From Collinsella aerofaciens (GTDB lineage Bacteria; Actinomycetota; Coriobacteriia; Coriobacteriales; Coriobacteriaceae), in assembly GCA_905213325.1 (NCBI GenBank), contig CAJMHW010000002.1, positions 1 through 64,000 of the forward strand: a DNA stretch of 64,000 nucleotides. Direction: 5' to 3'. The notes beneath the pieces were generated by a model. That model was not told the DNA's origin, made no database searches, and was given only the letters and a program-made list of their open reading frames with translations. Shown one piece after another: positions 1 to 8,587 of this stretch. Made by a program: the position numbers and the translations under genes. The stretch's first letter is position 1; the number at the start of each line of letters is the position of its first letter.

Positions 1-55
1 GCACCTCAAGAAGGTCGCCGCCGGCGAGATCGTCAACAGCCCGCGCGAGTACTAG
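1..55 (+). CDS. rfbA: Glucose-1-phosphate thymidylyltransferase, 3' end only (partial)
   Basis: Only the last 18 codons are inside the window, reading from base 2 to a TAG at 53-55 and ending in ...NSPREY. The fragment is too short to identify by sequence. The call rests on position: it lies 19 bases upstream of rfbB and the fused rfbC-rfbD on the same strand, and rfbA (dTDP-glucose synthesis) is the usual missing member of that operon. The last residues could also belong to another nucleotide-sugar enzyme. Confidence 0.55.
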   Translation, partial: HLKKVAAGEIVNSPREY

Positions 56-74
56 GAACCGAGGAGATACGAAC

Positions 75-1097
75 ATGGCAGAGGAGACCTTCTCCCCCAA
101 GAACATCATCGTCACGGGCGGCTGCGGCTTCATCGGCAGCAACTTCGTGCACTACGTGGTCAATAACCACCCAGAGGTACATGTCACCGTCCTGGACAAG
201 CTGACCTACGCCGGCAACCCCGAGAACATCGCGGGGCTGCCCTCCGACCGCGTGGAGCTCGTCGTGGGCGACATCTGCGACGCCGAGCTGCTCGATAGGA
301 TCGTCCCCGGCCACGACGCCATCGTGCACTACGCCGCCGAGTCCCACAACGACAACTCCATCGCCGACCCGGAGCCGTTCCTCCGCACCAACGTGGAGGG
401 CACCTTCCGCCTGCTGGAGGCCGTGAGGAAATACGGCATCCGCTACCACCACGTCTCCACCGACGAGGTCTACGGCGACCTGGCGCTCGACGACCCGGCG
501 AAGTTCACCGAGGAGACGCCGTACCACCCGAGCAGCCCGTACTCGAGCACCAAGGCGAGCTCCGACATGCTCGTGCGCGCCTGGACCCGCACCTACGGCC
601 TGCGCACCACGATCTCCAACTGCTCCAACAACTACGGCCCCTACCAGCACGTGGAGAAGTTCATCCCCAGGCAGATCACGAACATCATCGACGGCGTCCG
701 CCCCAAGCTCTACGGCCGCGGCGAGAACGTCCGCGACTGGATCCACACCGAGGACCACTCCTCGGCCGTCTGGGACATCCTCACGAAGGGCCGCATGGGG
801 GAGACCTACCTCATCGGCGCCGACGGCGAGAAGAACAACATCACCGTGCTGCGCATGATCCTGGAGGCGATGGGACGCGACCCCGAGGACTTCGACTGGG
901 TCGCCGACCGCCCCGGCCACGACCGCCGCTACGCCATCGACAGCACGAAGCTCCAGCGCGAGCTCGGCTGGAGGCCGGCCCACACCGACTTCGCCGAGGG
1001 GCTCAGGGACACCATCGACTGGTACGTCGAGAACGAGGCCTGGTGGCGCCCGGCCAAGGAGGCCACCGAGGCCCGCTACCGCGCCCAGGGCCAGTAG
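75..1097 (+). CDS. rfbB: dTDP-glucose 4,6-dehydratase
   Basis: This cytoplasmic enzyme of 340 residues converts dTDP-glucose to dTDP-4-keto-6-deoxyglucose, the second step of dTDP-L-rhamnose synthesis. It shows the extended short-chain dehydrogenase pattern: an N-terminal nucleotide-binding glycine motif (TGGCGFIGSNF), the STDEVYGDL segment typical of RfbB, and a YSSTK catalytic motif (Tyr-x-x-x-Lys). Length is normal for the family. The start is an ATG at 75 preceded by a GAGGAG ribosome binding site. It is co-directional with the rfbA remnant and with rfbCD 14 bases downstream, so one operon is likely. Third codon positions are almost all G or C and AGG arginine codons are frequent, unlike most later genes. 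Confidence 0.95.
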   Translation: MAEETFSPKNIIVTGGCGFIGSNFVHYVVNNHPEVHVTVLDKLTYAGNPENIAGLPSDRVELVVGDICDAELLDRIVPGHDAIVHYAAESHNDNSIADPEPFLRTNVEGTFRLLEAVRKYGIRYHHVSTDEVYGDLALDDPAKFTEETPYHPSSPYSSTKASSDMLVRAWTRTYGLRTTISNCSNNYGPYQHVEKFIPRQITNIIDGVRPKLYGRGENVRDWIHTEDHSSAVWDILTKGRMGETYLIGADGEKNNITVLRMILEAMGRDPEDFDWVADRPGHDRRYAIDSTKLQRELGWRPAHTDFAEGLRDTIDWYVENEAWWRPAKEATEARYRAQGQ

Positions 1098-1111
1098 GAG
1101 GGGATAGACCT

Positions 1112-2566
1112 ATGGCAGACATCGCATTCGAGAAGGACCTCTCCGTCGCCGAGACCGGCATCGGGGGCCTCAAGGTCGTCGACCTCGCCGTCCACGGCGA
1201 CTCGCGCGGCTGGTTCAAGGAGAACTGGCAGCGCGCCAAGATGTGCGCCCTGGGCATCCCCGACCTCAGGGTCGTCCAGAACAACATCTCCTACAACGAC
1301 AGCCGCGGCGTCACCCGCGGCATCCACGCCGAGCCCTGGGACAAGTTCATCTCCGTGGCGCGCGGCAGCGTCTTCGGCGCATGGGTGGACCTGCGCGAGG
1401 GCAGCGAGACCTACGGGAAGGTCTACACCTGCACCCTGGACCCGTCCAGGGCCATCTACGTCCCGCGCGGCGTGGGCAACTCCTTCCAGGCGCTGGAGGA
1501 CGGCACCGCCTACACCTACCTGGTGGACGCCCACTGGTCGCTGGAGCTGAAGAGGACCTACACCTTCGTGAACCTCGCCGACCCCGAGCTCGCCATCGAG
1601 TGGCCCATCCCGCTGGACCAGGCCACCGTATCCGAGGCCGACCTGAACCACCCGTACCTTAAGGACGTCGTCCCCATGGCGCCGAAGCGCACCCTCGTCA
1701 CCGGCTGCGACGGCCAGCTGGGCCGTGCGGTCCGCGCGCTCGCCGAGGAGCGCGGCGTGGCGAAGGACTTCGACTTCTGCGACATCGACACCTTCGACAT
1801 GTCCGACCCGGACGCCTACGCGCAGTACGACTGGTCGCTCTACGGCACCGTGATCAACTGCGGCGCCTACACGGCTGTTGATAAGGCGGAGACCCCCGAG
1901 GGCCGCGTGACCGCCTGGAAGGCCAACGCGACCGGCCCGGCCCTGCTCGCCCGCACCTGCGCCGAGCACGGGATCACGCTCGTCCACGTCTCCTCCGACT
2001 ACGTCTTCGACGGCACGGCCGAGGTCCACACGGAGGACGAGCCGCTCAGCCCGCTTTCCGTCTACGGCCAGACCAAGGCCGCCGGCGACATCGCCGTGGC
2101 CGGCTGCCCGCGCCACTACATCATGCGCTCCAGCTGGGTCATCGGCGAGGGCCGCAACTTCGTCAAGACGATGAAGGGCCTGTCCGACCGCGTCGCCGAC
2201 CCCGAGGACGGGCTCGAGCAGGTCACGGTCGTTGACGACCAGCTGGGCCGCCTGACCTTCACGCGCGACATGGCCGAGGCCATCTTCCACGTGCTGGGGA
2301 CGCACGCCCCCTACGGCACCTACGACTGCACCGGCTCCGGCACCGTCAAGTCCTGGGCCGATATCGCCCGCGCCGTCTTCGAGGCCGCCAACGGCAACGG
2401 GGACAGGGTCGTGCCGGTATCGACCGCCGACTACTACGCGAGCGCCGAGGGCCCCGTCGCCCCGCGCCCGGTCCACTCCGCGCTCGACCTGTCCAAGCTC
2501 GAGGCTGCCGGCTTCCACATGCCCGACTGGGAGGAAGAGCTGGGGGAGTACATCAAGACGCTCTAG
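1112..2566 (+). CDS. rfbCD: Fused dTDP-4-dehydrorhamnose 3,5-epimerase / dTDP-4-dehydrorhamnose reductase
   Basis: One frame of 484 residues joins the last two enzymes of dTDP-L-rhamnose synthesis. Residues 1 to about 185 are a cupin-type RfbC epimerase, with the RGIHAEPWDKF stretch where the catalytic His lies. From about residue 190 an RfbD-type reductase follows, with the glycine motif TGCDGQLGR, a SSDYVFDG segment and the YGQTK catalytic motif. The start is the ATG at 1112 behind AGGAGGGG; an upstream in-frame start at 1043 would overlap rfbB by 55 bases and lacks a binding site. Fusion could channel the unstable keto-sugar. There is no frame break or stop at the junction, so the fusion appears genuine. 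Confidence 0.93.
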   Translation: MADIAFEKDLSVAETGIGGLKVVDLAVHGDSRGWFKENWQRAKMCALGIPDLRVVQNNISYNDSRGVTRGIHAEPWDKFISVARGSVFGAWVDLREGSETYGKVYTCTLDPSRAIYVPRGVGNSFQALEDGTAYTYLVDAHWSLELKRTYTFVNLADPELAIEWPIPLDQATVSEADLNHPYLKDVVPMAPKRTLVTGCDGQLGRAVRALAEERGVAKDFDFCDIDTFDMSDPDAYAQYDWSLYGTVINCGAYTAVDKAETPEGRVTAWKANATGPALLARTCAEHGITLVHVSSDYVFDGTAEVHTEDEPLSPLSVYGQTKAAGDIAVAGCPRHYIMRSSWVIGEGRNFVKTMKGLSDRVADPEDGLEQVTVVDDQLGRLTFTRDMAEAIFHVLGTHAPYGTYDCTGSGTVKSWADIARAVFEAANGNGDRVVPVSTADYYASAEGPVAPRPVHSALDLSKLEAAGFHMPDWEEELGEYIKTL

Positions 2567-2588
2567 CCGCTATTAACTTTTCGAGAGT

Positions 2589-2618
2589 AAAAGCCGCCGT
2601 TCTTTAACGGCGGCTTTT
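2589..2618. terminator. Bidirectional rho-independent terminator between rfbCD and the glycosyltransferase
   Basis: A perfect 10-bp stem (2591-2600 paired with 2607-2616) with a 6-base loop has A residues on its left and T residues on its right. It can therefore end both the rfb operon (plus) and the convergent glycosyltransferase gene (minus). Confidence 0.85.
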
Positions 2619-2668
2619 CTTGTTGGTGGCTATCTGCGCAGTGGTGCCAATAGTATTTTGCGGAAGAT

Positions 2669-3640
2669 CTACCTCTCGCTTGGCATGGAAGTAGGGTGGC
2701 CGGGCTGGTCGTCGTAGGCGTATTTGCTGTACACGTTGACCTCCCACTGCTTTTTTTCGACCTTTGCTACAGAATCTAGGATGAAGCCGGTCGCAAGGCT
2801 CAGGCCGCACAGGAACATAAACGAGGCGGCGAGCATAGCGGTGGGGAAGCGCGGGACGAGGCCGGTCTGGAAATATTCGACAACGATGGGCATGCCCAGG
2901 GCGAGGCCGAATACCGCGAACAGAAGCGCAACGAGGCTGAAGAACTTCAGCGGGCGGTAGTCCTTGAACAGCGTGCCGATCATCGCAACGACTTTAATGC
3001 CGTCGCTCACGGTGTTGAGTTTGGACTCGGAACCCTCGGGACGGTCGCGGTACTCGATGGGCACATCTTTGATGCGCCAGCGGTGGTCGACGGCGTGGAT
3101 CGAGAGCTCGGTTTCGATCTGAAAGCCCTCGGAAAGCACTGGGAAGGTTTTAACGAACGGGCGGCTCATGGCACGGTAGCCGGTCATGACATCATCGAAG
3201 CTGTAGCCATAGATCCACTTGATCATCGCGCGGACCAGATTGTTGCCAAAGCCGTGGAAGGCACGCTTGTTCTCCTCGGCATAGGTGCCGTTGGAAAGGC
3301 GGTCGCCTACGGTCATATCGGCCGTGCCGTTGAGGATAGGCTCGCAGAGGGCTTTGGCCGCCTCGGCGGGGTAGGTGTCGTCGCCGTCGACCATCAGGTA
3401 GCAATCGGCGTCGATATCGCGAAACATCTGGCGGCACACGTTGCCCTTTCCCTGACGGGGCTCAAAGCGGACCGTGGCGCCGTGCTCGGTGGCGATGCGT
3501 GAAGTATCGTCTGACGAGTTATTGTCATAGACATAGACCGTCGCCTGCGGAAGCTCGCGGTGAAAGTCGTCGATGACTTTGCCGATCGTGAGCGCTTCGT
3601 TGTAGCAAGGGATGATGACGGCGATGGATTCAGAATTCAC
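2669..3640 (-). CDS. Family 2 glycosyltransferase with C-terminal membrane anchor
   Basis: The protein has 323 residues. The N-terminal two thirds is a GT-A glycosyltransferase 2 domain: IAVIIPCYNEALTIGKV at the nucleotide-sugar site, YDNNSSDDT, and the metal-binding VDGDDTYP motif. Two hydrophobic segments near residues 230-255 and 270-295 should anchor it in the cytoplasmic membrane, as in DPM1/GtrB-like polyprenyl-phosphate sugar transferases. The likely start is a GTG at 3640 with an AAGGAG site upstream. Next to dTDP-rhamnose synthesis and a polysaccharide exporter, a role in surface glycan assembly is the natural inference. The sugar and acceptor cannot be read from the sequence. Confidence 0.85.
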   Translation of the reverse strand: MNSESIAVIIPCYNEALTIGKVIDDFHRELPQATVYVYDNNSSDDTSRIATEHGATVRFEPRQGKGNVCRQMFRDIDADCYLMVDGDDTYPAEAAKALCEPILNGTADMTVGDRLSNGTYAEENKRAFHGFGNNLVRAMIKWIYGYSFDDVMTGYRAMSRPFVKTFPVLSEGFQIETELSIHAVDHRWRIKDVPIEYRDRPEGSESKLNTVSDGIKVVAMIGTLFKDYRPLKFFSLVALLFAVFGLALGMPIVVEYFQTGLVPRFPTAMLAASFMFLCGLSLATGFILDSVAKVEKKQWEVNVYSKYAYDDQPGHPTSMPSER

Positions 3641-3800
3641 TTAATGCTCCTTATACATTCAATCCTAGAAAGTATAGCCGTTTGGGCCTGGCATCCTAAG
3701 ATGTGGGTTAGTTCTCCAGTTTTGTTGCGCGAATCGTTTGCATGGCCGTCGGGTCTATACTGTTCGTTTGTCAACGATTACGAGTAAAGGAGTTGCATCC

Positions 3801-4646
3801 GTGTCGGATCAGACAAAGCAACAAGAAACTCGCAGTCTGCCTGCGACGTTTGCTAAGAACGAATTTGAGAAGGACGCGTTTATCCTTCGTCAGCTGGTTA
3901 CCAAGGATTTTAAGATCAAGTATCGCCGTAGCGTTCTGGGCGTCGCATGGTCGGTGCTCAACCCGCTGCTGATGATGATCGTCATGGCCATCGTGTTCTC
4001 GACGATTTTTGGCCAGGGCCGCAATGGCTCAATGACGCCCGAGATGTACCCGCTGTACTTGATCGTGGGTAACATCACCTTTGCCGTCATGTCTGAGTCT
4101 ACTAACCAGGCCCTGACGTCGATCGTGGGCGCTGCCCCTCTGCTCAAGAAGGTTAAGGTGCACCGCTGGGTTTTCCCGGTGCAGAAGGTGCTCTTCTCGC
4201 TGGTCAACTTTGCCTTCTCGCTGGTCGCCGTCGCCATCGTCATGCTGTGGTTCCGCGTTATGCCTTCTTGGCACCTGATTCTGTTGCCGGTTTGCCTGCT
4301 GCTGCTTATGTGCTTCTGCATGGGCCTGGGCATGATGCTCTCTGCCCTTACGGTCTTCTTCCGCGACGTTATGCATCTGTGGAGCGTCGTCATTACGGCG
4401 TGGACTTACATTACGCCCATCTTCTGGACGACTGACTATATTGCGCAAATGCCGCATCTCGTGCGTATCTTGATGTATGCGAACCCCATGTTCAACTACC
4501 TGCAGTTTATGCGCGATATCTTCCTGTTCCAGACTACGCCCTCGCTTATGACGTTTGGTATGTGCGTCGCTTGGGCGGTTCTTGCGCTTATTATTGGCTA
4601 TACCGTGTTCCATAAGTCCGAGCGCAAATTTATCCTCTACATCTAA
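3801..4646 (+). CDS. ABC-2 type polysaccharide/teichoic acid exporter, permease subunit
   Basis: This is a 281-residue membrane protein of the ABC-2 (TagG/Wzm-like) family, which moves undecaprenyl-linked glycans or teichoic acids outward. A cytosolic N-terminus with the family-typical LVTKDFKIKYRRSVLGVAWSVLNPLL stretch (residues ~32-57) is followed by about six hydrophobic segments. The GTG start at 3801 has AAAGGAG about 9 bases upstream; the in-frame ATG at 3738 has no such site. A TATACT -10-like box lies at 3756-3761 without a clear -35. The gene ends 11 bases before its ATPase partner, so the two form an exporter operon. Confidence 0.9.
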   Translation: MSDQTKQQETRSLPATFAKNEFEKDAFILRQLVTKDFKIKYRRSVLGVAWSVLNPLLMMIVMAIVFSTIFGQGRNGSMTPEMYPLYLIVGNITFAVMSESTNQALTSIVGAAPLLKKVKVHRWVFPVQKVLFSLVNFAFSLVAVAIVMLWFRVMPSWHLILLPVCLLLLMCFCMGLGMMLSALTVFFRDVMHLWSVVITAWTYITPIFWTTDYIAQMPHLVRILMYANPMFNYLQFMRDIFLFQTTPSLMTFGMCVAWAVLALIIGYTVFHKSERKFILYI

Positions 4647-4657
4647 GGAGTGCTGTG

Positions 4658-5425
4658 ATGACTGAATCTGTTGTTGATTACAGCGAGCAGCCTCTGGCTG
4701 TCGAGGTCGACGACGTCACCATGATCTTTAACATGGCGTCCGAGTCGCTGACCAACCTCAAGGAGTACTTCATTAAGCTTGCCAAGCACGAGCTGTTCTT
4801 TGAGGAGTTTAGGGCGCTTAAGCACATCTCGTTTGATATTCATCGCGGCGAGGTTGTGGGTCTGGTCGGCACCAATGGCTCCGGCAAGTCTACGATGCTC
4901 AAGATTATCGCTGGCGTTCTTGAGCCTAGCGAGGGCAGCGTTAAGGTGCACGGTAACATCGCGCCGCTGATTGAGCTTGGCGCCGGCTTTGACCCCGAGC
5001 TGACCGCCCGCGAGAACATCTATCTGAACGGCGCCCTGCTCGGCTATACCAAGGAGTTCATCGACGCCAACTTTGACGGCATTATCGAGTTCGCTGAGCT
5101 GCAGAACTTTGTCGATATGCCGCTTAAGAACTTCTCTTCGGGCATGGTGGCGCGTATCGCCTTTGCAATCGCGACGATTACCGAGCCCGATATTCTGATC
5201 GTTGACGAGACGCTGTCCGTCGGTGATGTGTTCTTCCAGCAAAAGTGTGAGGCCCGCATCCAGCACTTTATCCAGAGCGGCGACGTGACGGTTCTGTTCG
5301 TTTCGCACTCTATGGAGCAGGTTGAGCGCATCTGCCAGCGTGCCGTTTGGATTGAGAAGGGTGACCTTCGCATGGACGGCCCGGTCGATGAGGTCTGCAA
5401 GGCGTACCGCGAGCAGTTCAACTAG
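4658..5425 (+). CDS. ABC transporter ATP-binding subunit, polysaccharide/teichoic acid export (TagH/Wzt-like)
   Basis: This 255-residue ATPase energizes the permease just upstream. It has a Walker A motif (GTNGSGKST), an ABC signature variant (NFSSGM), Walker B (ILIVDE) and the switch His in FVSHS. The long N-terminal lead-in before the first nucleotide-binding strand and the IAPLIELGAGFDPELTARENI stretch are typical of the TagH/Wzt group. It lacks a C-terminal carbohydrate-binding extension, so substrate choice probably does not depend on a Wzt-style cap. ATG 4658 is preferred over GTG 4655 because the AAGGAG site is 7 bases before it. Confidence 0.92.
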   Translation: MTESVVDYSEQPLAVEVDDVTMIFNMASESLTNLKEYFIKLAKHELFFEEFRALKHISFDIHRGEVVGLVGTNGSGKSTMLKIIAGVLEPSEGSVKVHGNIAPLIELGAGFDPELTARENIYLNGALLGYTKEFIDANFDGIIEFAELQNFVDMPLKNFSSGMVARIAFAIATITEPDILIVDETLSVGDVFFQQKCEARIQHFIQSGDVTVLFVSHSMEQVERICQRAVWIEKGDLRMDGPVDEVCKAYREQFN

Positions 5426-5479
5426 GTTATAATTACTTGCGCCTGACAGGCTTGTGCTTGCTTGGGCGTGCGGTTATTT

Positions 5480-5556
5480 GCTCCATTAGCTCAGTTGGAT
5501 AGAGCAGGGGACTTCTAATCCCAAGGTCGACGGTTCGAATCCGCCATGGAGCACCA
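5480..5556 (+). tRNA. tRNA-Arg (anticodon TCT)
   Basis: The cloverleaf folds with a 7-bp acceptor stem, D and T arms and encoded CCA at 5554-5556. The anticodon loop CTTCTAA gives anticodon TCT (reads AGA/AGG). Two helix positions do not pair: G27-A43 at the base of the anticodon stem and A50-C64 in the T stem. A TATAAT -10 box is at 5428-5433, but no good -35 is visible. Confidence 0.93.
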
Positions 5557-5566
5557 TCGTTTATTA

Positions 5567-5597
5567 AGCCCAGACCGCTTGTGGTCTGGGCTTTTTT
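5567..5597 (+). terminator. Rho-independent terminator after tRNA-Arg
   Basis: A perfect 10-bp stem (5567-5576 with 5583-5592) is followed by a run of T residues, 11 bases after the tRNA CCA end. Confidence 0.88.
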
Positions 5598-5659
5598 CAT
5601 CTTGTGTGTTGCTGGAGCCGAGCGCGAGCAAGCCGCTGCTGTTTGTTGGGGTTGGCATT

Positions 5660-6097
5660 TTACTTTTCGAGATGCTCTTTCAGCAGCTCCAACGCGTGGG
5701 CGTAGCCCTTCAGGCCCTCTCCGGTGATGGTGGCGAAGCAGGCCAGACGGGCGTAGCTCACCTGGCGGAAGTCTTCGCGGGTCTCGACTGCGCTAATGTG
5801 GACCTCCACAGCCGGGATGGCGACGGCTTTGAGCGCGTCCAGGATGGCCACGCTTGTGTGCGTGTAGGCGGCCGGGTTGATGACGATGCCGTCGACCTTT
5901 CCGTAAGCCTCCTGGATCTTGTCGACGATGCTGCCCTCGTGGTTAGACTGGAAGACCTCGACCTCGTCGAAGCCCTGTGCGGCACCCGCTTCCTGGCAGA
6001 TCTGCACTAAGCGATCGTAGTTGTCGCTGCCGTAGATGCCTGGCTCGCGAATGCCGAGCATGTTGAGGTTGGGGCCGTTAATGACGAGTGCTTTCAT
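5660..6097 (-). CDS. aroQ: 3-dehydroquinate dehydratase, type II
   Basis: A 145-residue cytosolic enzyme for shikimate step 3 (3-dehydroquinate to 3-dehydroshikimate), a normal length for the small dodecameric type II family. Family marks are GPNLNMLG near the N-terminus, the active-site Tyr region (GIYGSDNYD), QSNHEGSIVD and the INPAAYTHTS loop, and VHISAV near the C-terminal half. The start at 6097 has an AAAGGA site; a longer frame reaches upstream but would run through the hairpin at 6119-6159. It is the last gene of the aro cluster and is separated from aroEK by that hairpin. Confidence 0.95.
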   Translation of the reverse strand: MKALVINGPNLNMLGIREPGIYGSDNYDRLVQICQEAGAAQGFDEVEVFQSNHEGSIVDKIQEAYGKVDGIVINPAAYTHTSVAILDALKAVAIPAVEVHISAVETREDFRQVSYARLACFATITGEGLKGYAHALELLKEHLEK

Positions 6098-6117
6098 GGT
6101 TGCTTCCTTTGCAGTTG

Positions 6118-6160
6118 AAAAACCACCACAAAGGTGCCTGCCCCCTTTGTGGTGGTTTTG
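6118..6160. terminator. Hairpin between aroEK and aroQ (intrinsic terminator, symmetric)
   Basis: A perfect 14-bp stem pairs 6121-6134 with 6144-6157, flanked by A residues on the left and T residues on the right, so it could act in either direction. On the minus strand it lies just after the aroEK stop and just before aroQ, where it may partly terminate or insulate aroQ. Confidence 0.7.
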
Positions 6161-6161
6161 G

Positions 6162-7412
6162 TTAGAGAGCGGGTGGGAGGGTGTCGAGGAGGGCATGGGC
6201 GGTGTTGGCGGCGCAGTCGCGTGAGTCGATGATGTAGTCGGCCCAGGCGCGGTAGCGCGGCATACGCTGCTCGGCCAGCTTGTCGATGCCGTCGCGCGCG
6301 GTGATGGGGCGGCCCTTGTGGGCGAGCTCGTCGAGCTTGCGGTTGAGCATCACGATTTGGCTGTTTTGGTGCAGCAGAGGGTAGTTCTCGTCGCGCGTAA
6401 CCACGCCGCCGCCGGTGGAGAGCACCAAGCCGCTGCGCTTGGAGATGTCGGCCAGCGCTGCCGTCTCCTGCTCGCGGAAGGCCGCCTCGCCGCACTTGAT
6501 GATAAAGTCGGCGCAGGGCATGCCCAGGCGCTCCTCGAGGGCGCGATCGAGATCGATGTGCTCGCGGCCCGTGAGCTGGGCGATCTGCTCGCCCACACGG
6601 GTCTTGCCCGAGCCCGGCATGCCGATCAGCGCGATGTTCTGTTCGCGGCGTGACAGGCGCTCCGTTACGTCCAGGATCCTCTCGCGCGGGGTGGCTTTGC
6701 CGGTATAGCGCTCGACAGCTTGTGCCGCCTGGGCAACAAGCATAAGCAGGCCGCCGATGCAGGGGATGCCGCGGCGCTCGGCCTCGAGCATCAGGCCCGT
6801 GCGGGCGGGGTTGTAGACAATGTCGATGACGCCCTCGAGCGCATCGAGGCCTTCGAGCGTGCAAGGCGCGTCGGGGCAATGGGGGAACATGCCGGCGGGC
6901 GTGCAGTTGACGAGTAGGGAGGCGTCGGACTGCTGCGCGATATTGTCGTAGTTGACCTCGCTCGTGCGACCCACGGGTACGACGATGGCGCCCATGTCTC
7001 CCAGCACCATACTTGCCGTGGTGCCGGCGCCGCCGGTGGCACCGAGCACGAGGGCCTTCTTGCCGGCAACCTCAACGCCCAACTCCTCGACCAGGCACTG
7101 GAAACCGAAGTAGTCAGTATTATCGCCGTGCAGGCGGCCGTCGGGCAGGCGCGTGATGGTGTTGACGTTGCCCATGCGCTCGGCGAGCGGGCTCAGCTCG
7201 TCCAGGTATTCCATGACGGCGCGCTTGTAGGGGATGGTCACGTTGGTGCCCTCCCATTCGTCGCCCGTCATAAAAGCCTCAAGATCCTCGGGCTCGCGCT
7301 CAAAACGCACGTACTCAAGCCCCGCCAGCTCCTTGTAGATGGTCGGGGTGTAGCTGTGGCCCAGCACGCGGCCCAGCACGCCGTAGGGGCGGGTTGCGGC
7401 GGTATCGGTCAT
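6162..7412 (-). CDS. aroEK: Fused shikimate dehydrogenase / shikimate kinase
   Basis: One frame of 416 residues holds two consecutive shikimate enzymes. Residues 1 to about 250 are AroE, with the substrate-binding HSYTPTIYKE segment, NVTIPYK carrying the catalytic Lys, GDNTD, and the NADP-binding glycine motif LGATGGAG. From about residue 256 an AroK-type P-loop kinase follows, with Walker A GMPGSGKT (264-271), the DLDRALEE shikimate site and a glycine-rich STGGGVV loop. In AroE the usual S-x-S substrate motif is S-x-T here. The pheA stop codon directly abuts this ATG, implying translational coupling. Fusion of steps 4 and 5 fits their order in the pathway. Confidence 0.94.
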   Translation of the reverse strand: MTDTAATRPYGVLGRVLGHSYTPTIYKELAGLEYVRFEREPEDLEAFMTGDEWEGTNVTIPYKRAVMEYLDELSPLAERMGNVNTITRLPDGRLHGDNTDYFGFQCLVEELGVEVAGKKALVLGATGGAGTTASMVLGDMGAIVVPVGRTSEVNYDNIAQQSDASLLVNCTPAGMFPHCPDAPCTLEGLDALEGVIDIVYNPARTGLMLEAERRGIPCIGGLLMLVAQAAQAVERYTGKATPRERILDVTERLSRREQNIALIGMPGSGKTRVGEQIAQLTGREHIDLDRALEERLGMPCADFIIKCGEAAFREQETAALADISKRSGLVLSTGGGVVTRDENYPLLHQNSQIVMLNRKLDELAHKGRPITARDGIDKLAEQRMPRYRAWADYIIDSRDCAANTAHALLDTLPPAL

Positions 7413-8558
7413 CTAGAGCACCTCCGTGTAGCTGCCAAAGTAGGTGAAGCTCTCGCATACGTCGTCGATCGAATCGAGCAGGTCGTCGAGGGCCTTGCTG
7501 CCAAAGGGACAGTCCAGGTCAAAGTAGAACATAAACTCAAAGTCGCGACCGGGGATGGGGCGGCTCTCGAGCTTGATGAGGTTGATGTTGAGTGCGTAGA
7601 AGCGCTCGAGCACGCGATAGAGGGCGCCCGGCTCGTTGGCCGTGGTGATCATGAGCGAGGTACGGTTGGCACCGGGATAGACGCGTGGCTCGCGGCTGAT
7701 GACGACAAAGCGCGTGTAGTTGTTGTCCGAGTCCTGGATGTTGGACTCCAGCACCTCCAGGCCATAGAGTGCCGCGCAGCTGCGCGATGCGATGGCGGCA
7801 ACATCGGTGCGGTCGGAATTGGCGACCATCTCGGCCGACATGGCGGTGTTGGGGTACTTGGTGGCGTGCAGGTCGTGGGACTCGATAAAGCCCGCACACT
7901 GGGCAATGGCTTGGCCGTGGCTGTAAACCTCGCGCACGTCGGCGAGCTTGGTGCCGGGCTTGACGAGCAGATTGTGGTCGATCTTGAGGCGCAGCGAGCG
8001 CACGATGTGGAAATCGAACTGGGCGAGCAGGTCGTAGACGGCGTTGACCGATCCGGCAGTTGAGTTTTCGATGGGCAACACGCCAAACTCGCAGAAGCCG
8101 TCGCGCACAGCGCGCATAACGCCTTCGAAGGTCTCGAAAAACGCGATGTCGGGCACGTCGAAGAGCTTGCACGCGGCTATCTGGCTATAGGCACCTTCTA
8201 CGCCCTGGCAGGCAACGGTGGCCGTTTGAGGGAAGGGCGTGTCGGAGGCTGCAGCCGTGGCGTGGGCCTTTTGCGAGACGGTGATGCCCTTGAGCTCGTT
8301 GATGTAGCGCTGCTGCTCGGCTTTGCTCATGCTCATGAGGAGACGGAACAGGGTGATGGTCTGCGCCTCGTAGCGCTCGGGCGCGCGGCTGGCGAGGTTG
8401 TTGAGTTTTGAGCGCTCGCGGGCGGGGTCAAAGACGGCCTTGCCCATCTCGATCTTTGATTTGGCGACCTCGGTGGCAATGTCCATACGCTCGACAAAGC
8501 TGTTGAGGAGCGTGGTGTCGATGCCATCGATGGCCTGGCGGATGTCAGCAAGGTCCAT
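7413..8558 (-). CDS. pheA: Bifunctional chorismate mutase / prephenate dehydratase (P-protein)
   Basis: This 381-residue protein commits chorismate to phenylalanine. An AroQ-class chorismate mutase helical domain occupies about residues 1-90 (DIRQAIDGIDTTLLN, the typical start of such domains). A prephenate dehydratase domain follows (VACQGVEGAYSQ; the ENSTAGSV motif). A C-terminal ACT domain is marked by NEPGALYRVLERF and LESRP, the Phe-binding region, so feedback inhibition by phenylalanine is expected. It lies 170 bases downstream of aroC, the space being filled mainly by a large inverted repeat. Confidence 0.96.
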   Translation of the reverse strand: MDLADIRQAIDGIDTTLLNSFVERMDIATEVAKSKIEMGKAVFDPARERSKLNNLASRAPERYEAQTITLFRLLMSMSKAEQQRYINELKGITVSQKAHATAAASDTPFPQTATVACQGVEGAYSQIAACKLFDVPDIAFFETFEGVMRAVRDGFCEFGVLPIENSTAGSVNAVYDLLAQFDFHIVRSLRLKIDHNLLVKPGTKLADVREVYSHGQAIAQCAGFIESHDLHATKYPNTAMSAEMVANSDRTDVAAIASRSCAALYGLEVLESNIQDSDNNYTRFVVISREPRVYPGANRTSLMITTANEPGALYRVLERFYALNINLIKLESRPIPGRDFEFMFYFDLDCPFGSKALDDLLDSIDDVCESFTYFGSYTEVL

Positions 8559-8587
8559 AGGGACCCCTTTCGTGAATCGTTGTGCGG

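Noticed and set aside
33..983. A 316-codon minus-strand frame opposite rfbB
   Set aside because: It has Val/Gly/Ala/Asp repeats only and no recognisable domain; rfbB is certain.
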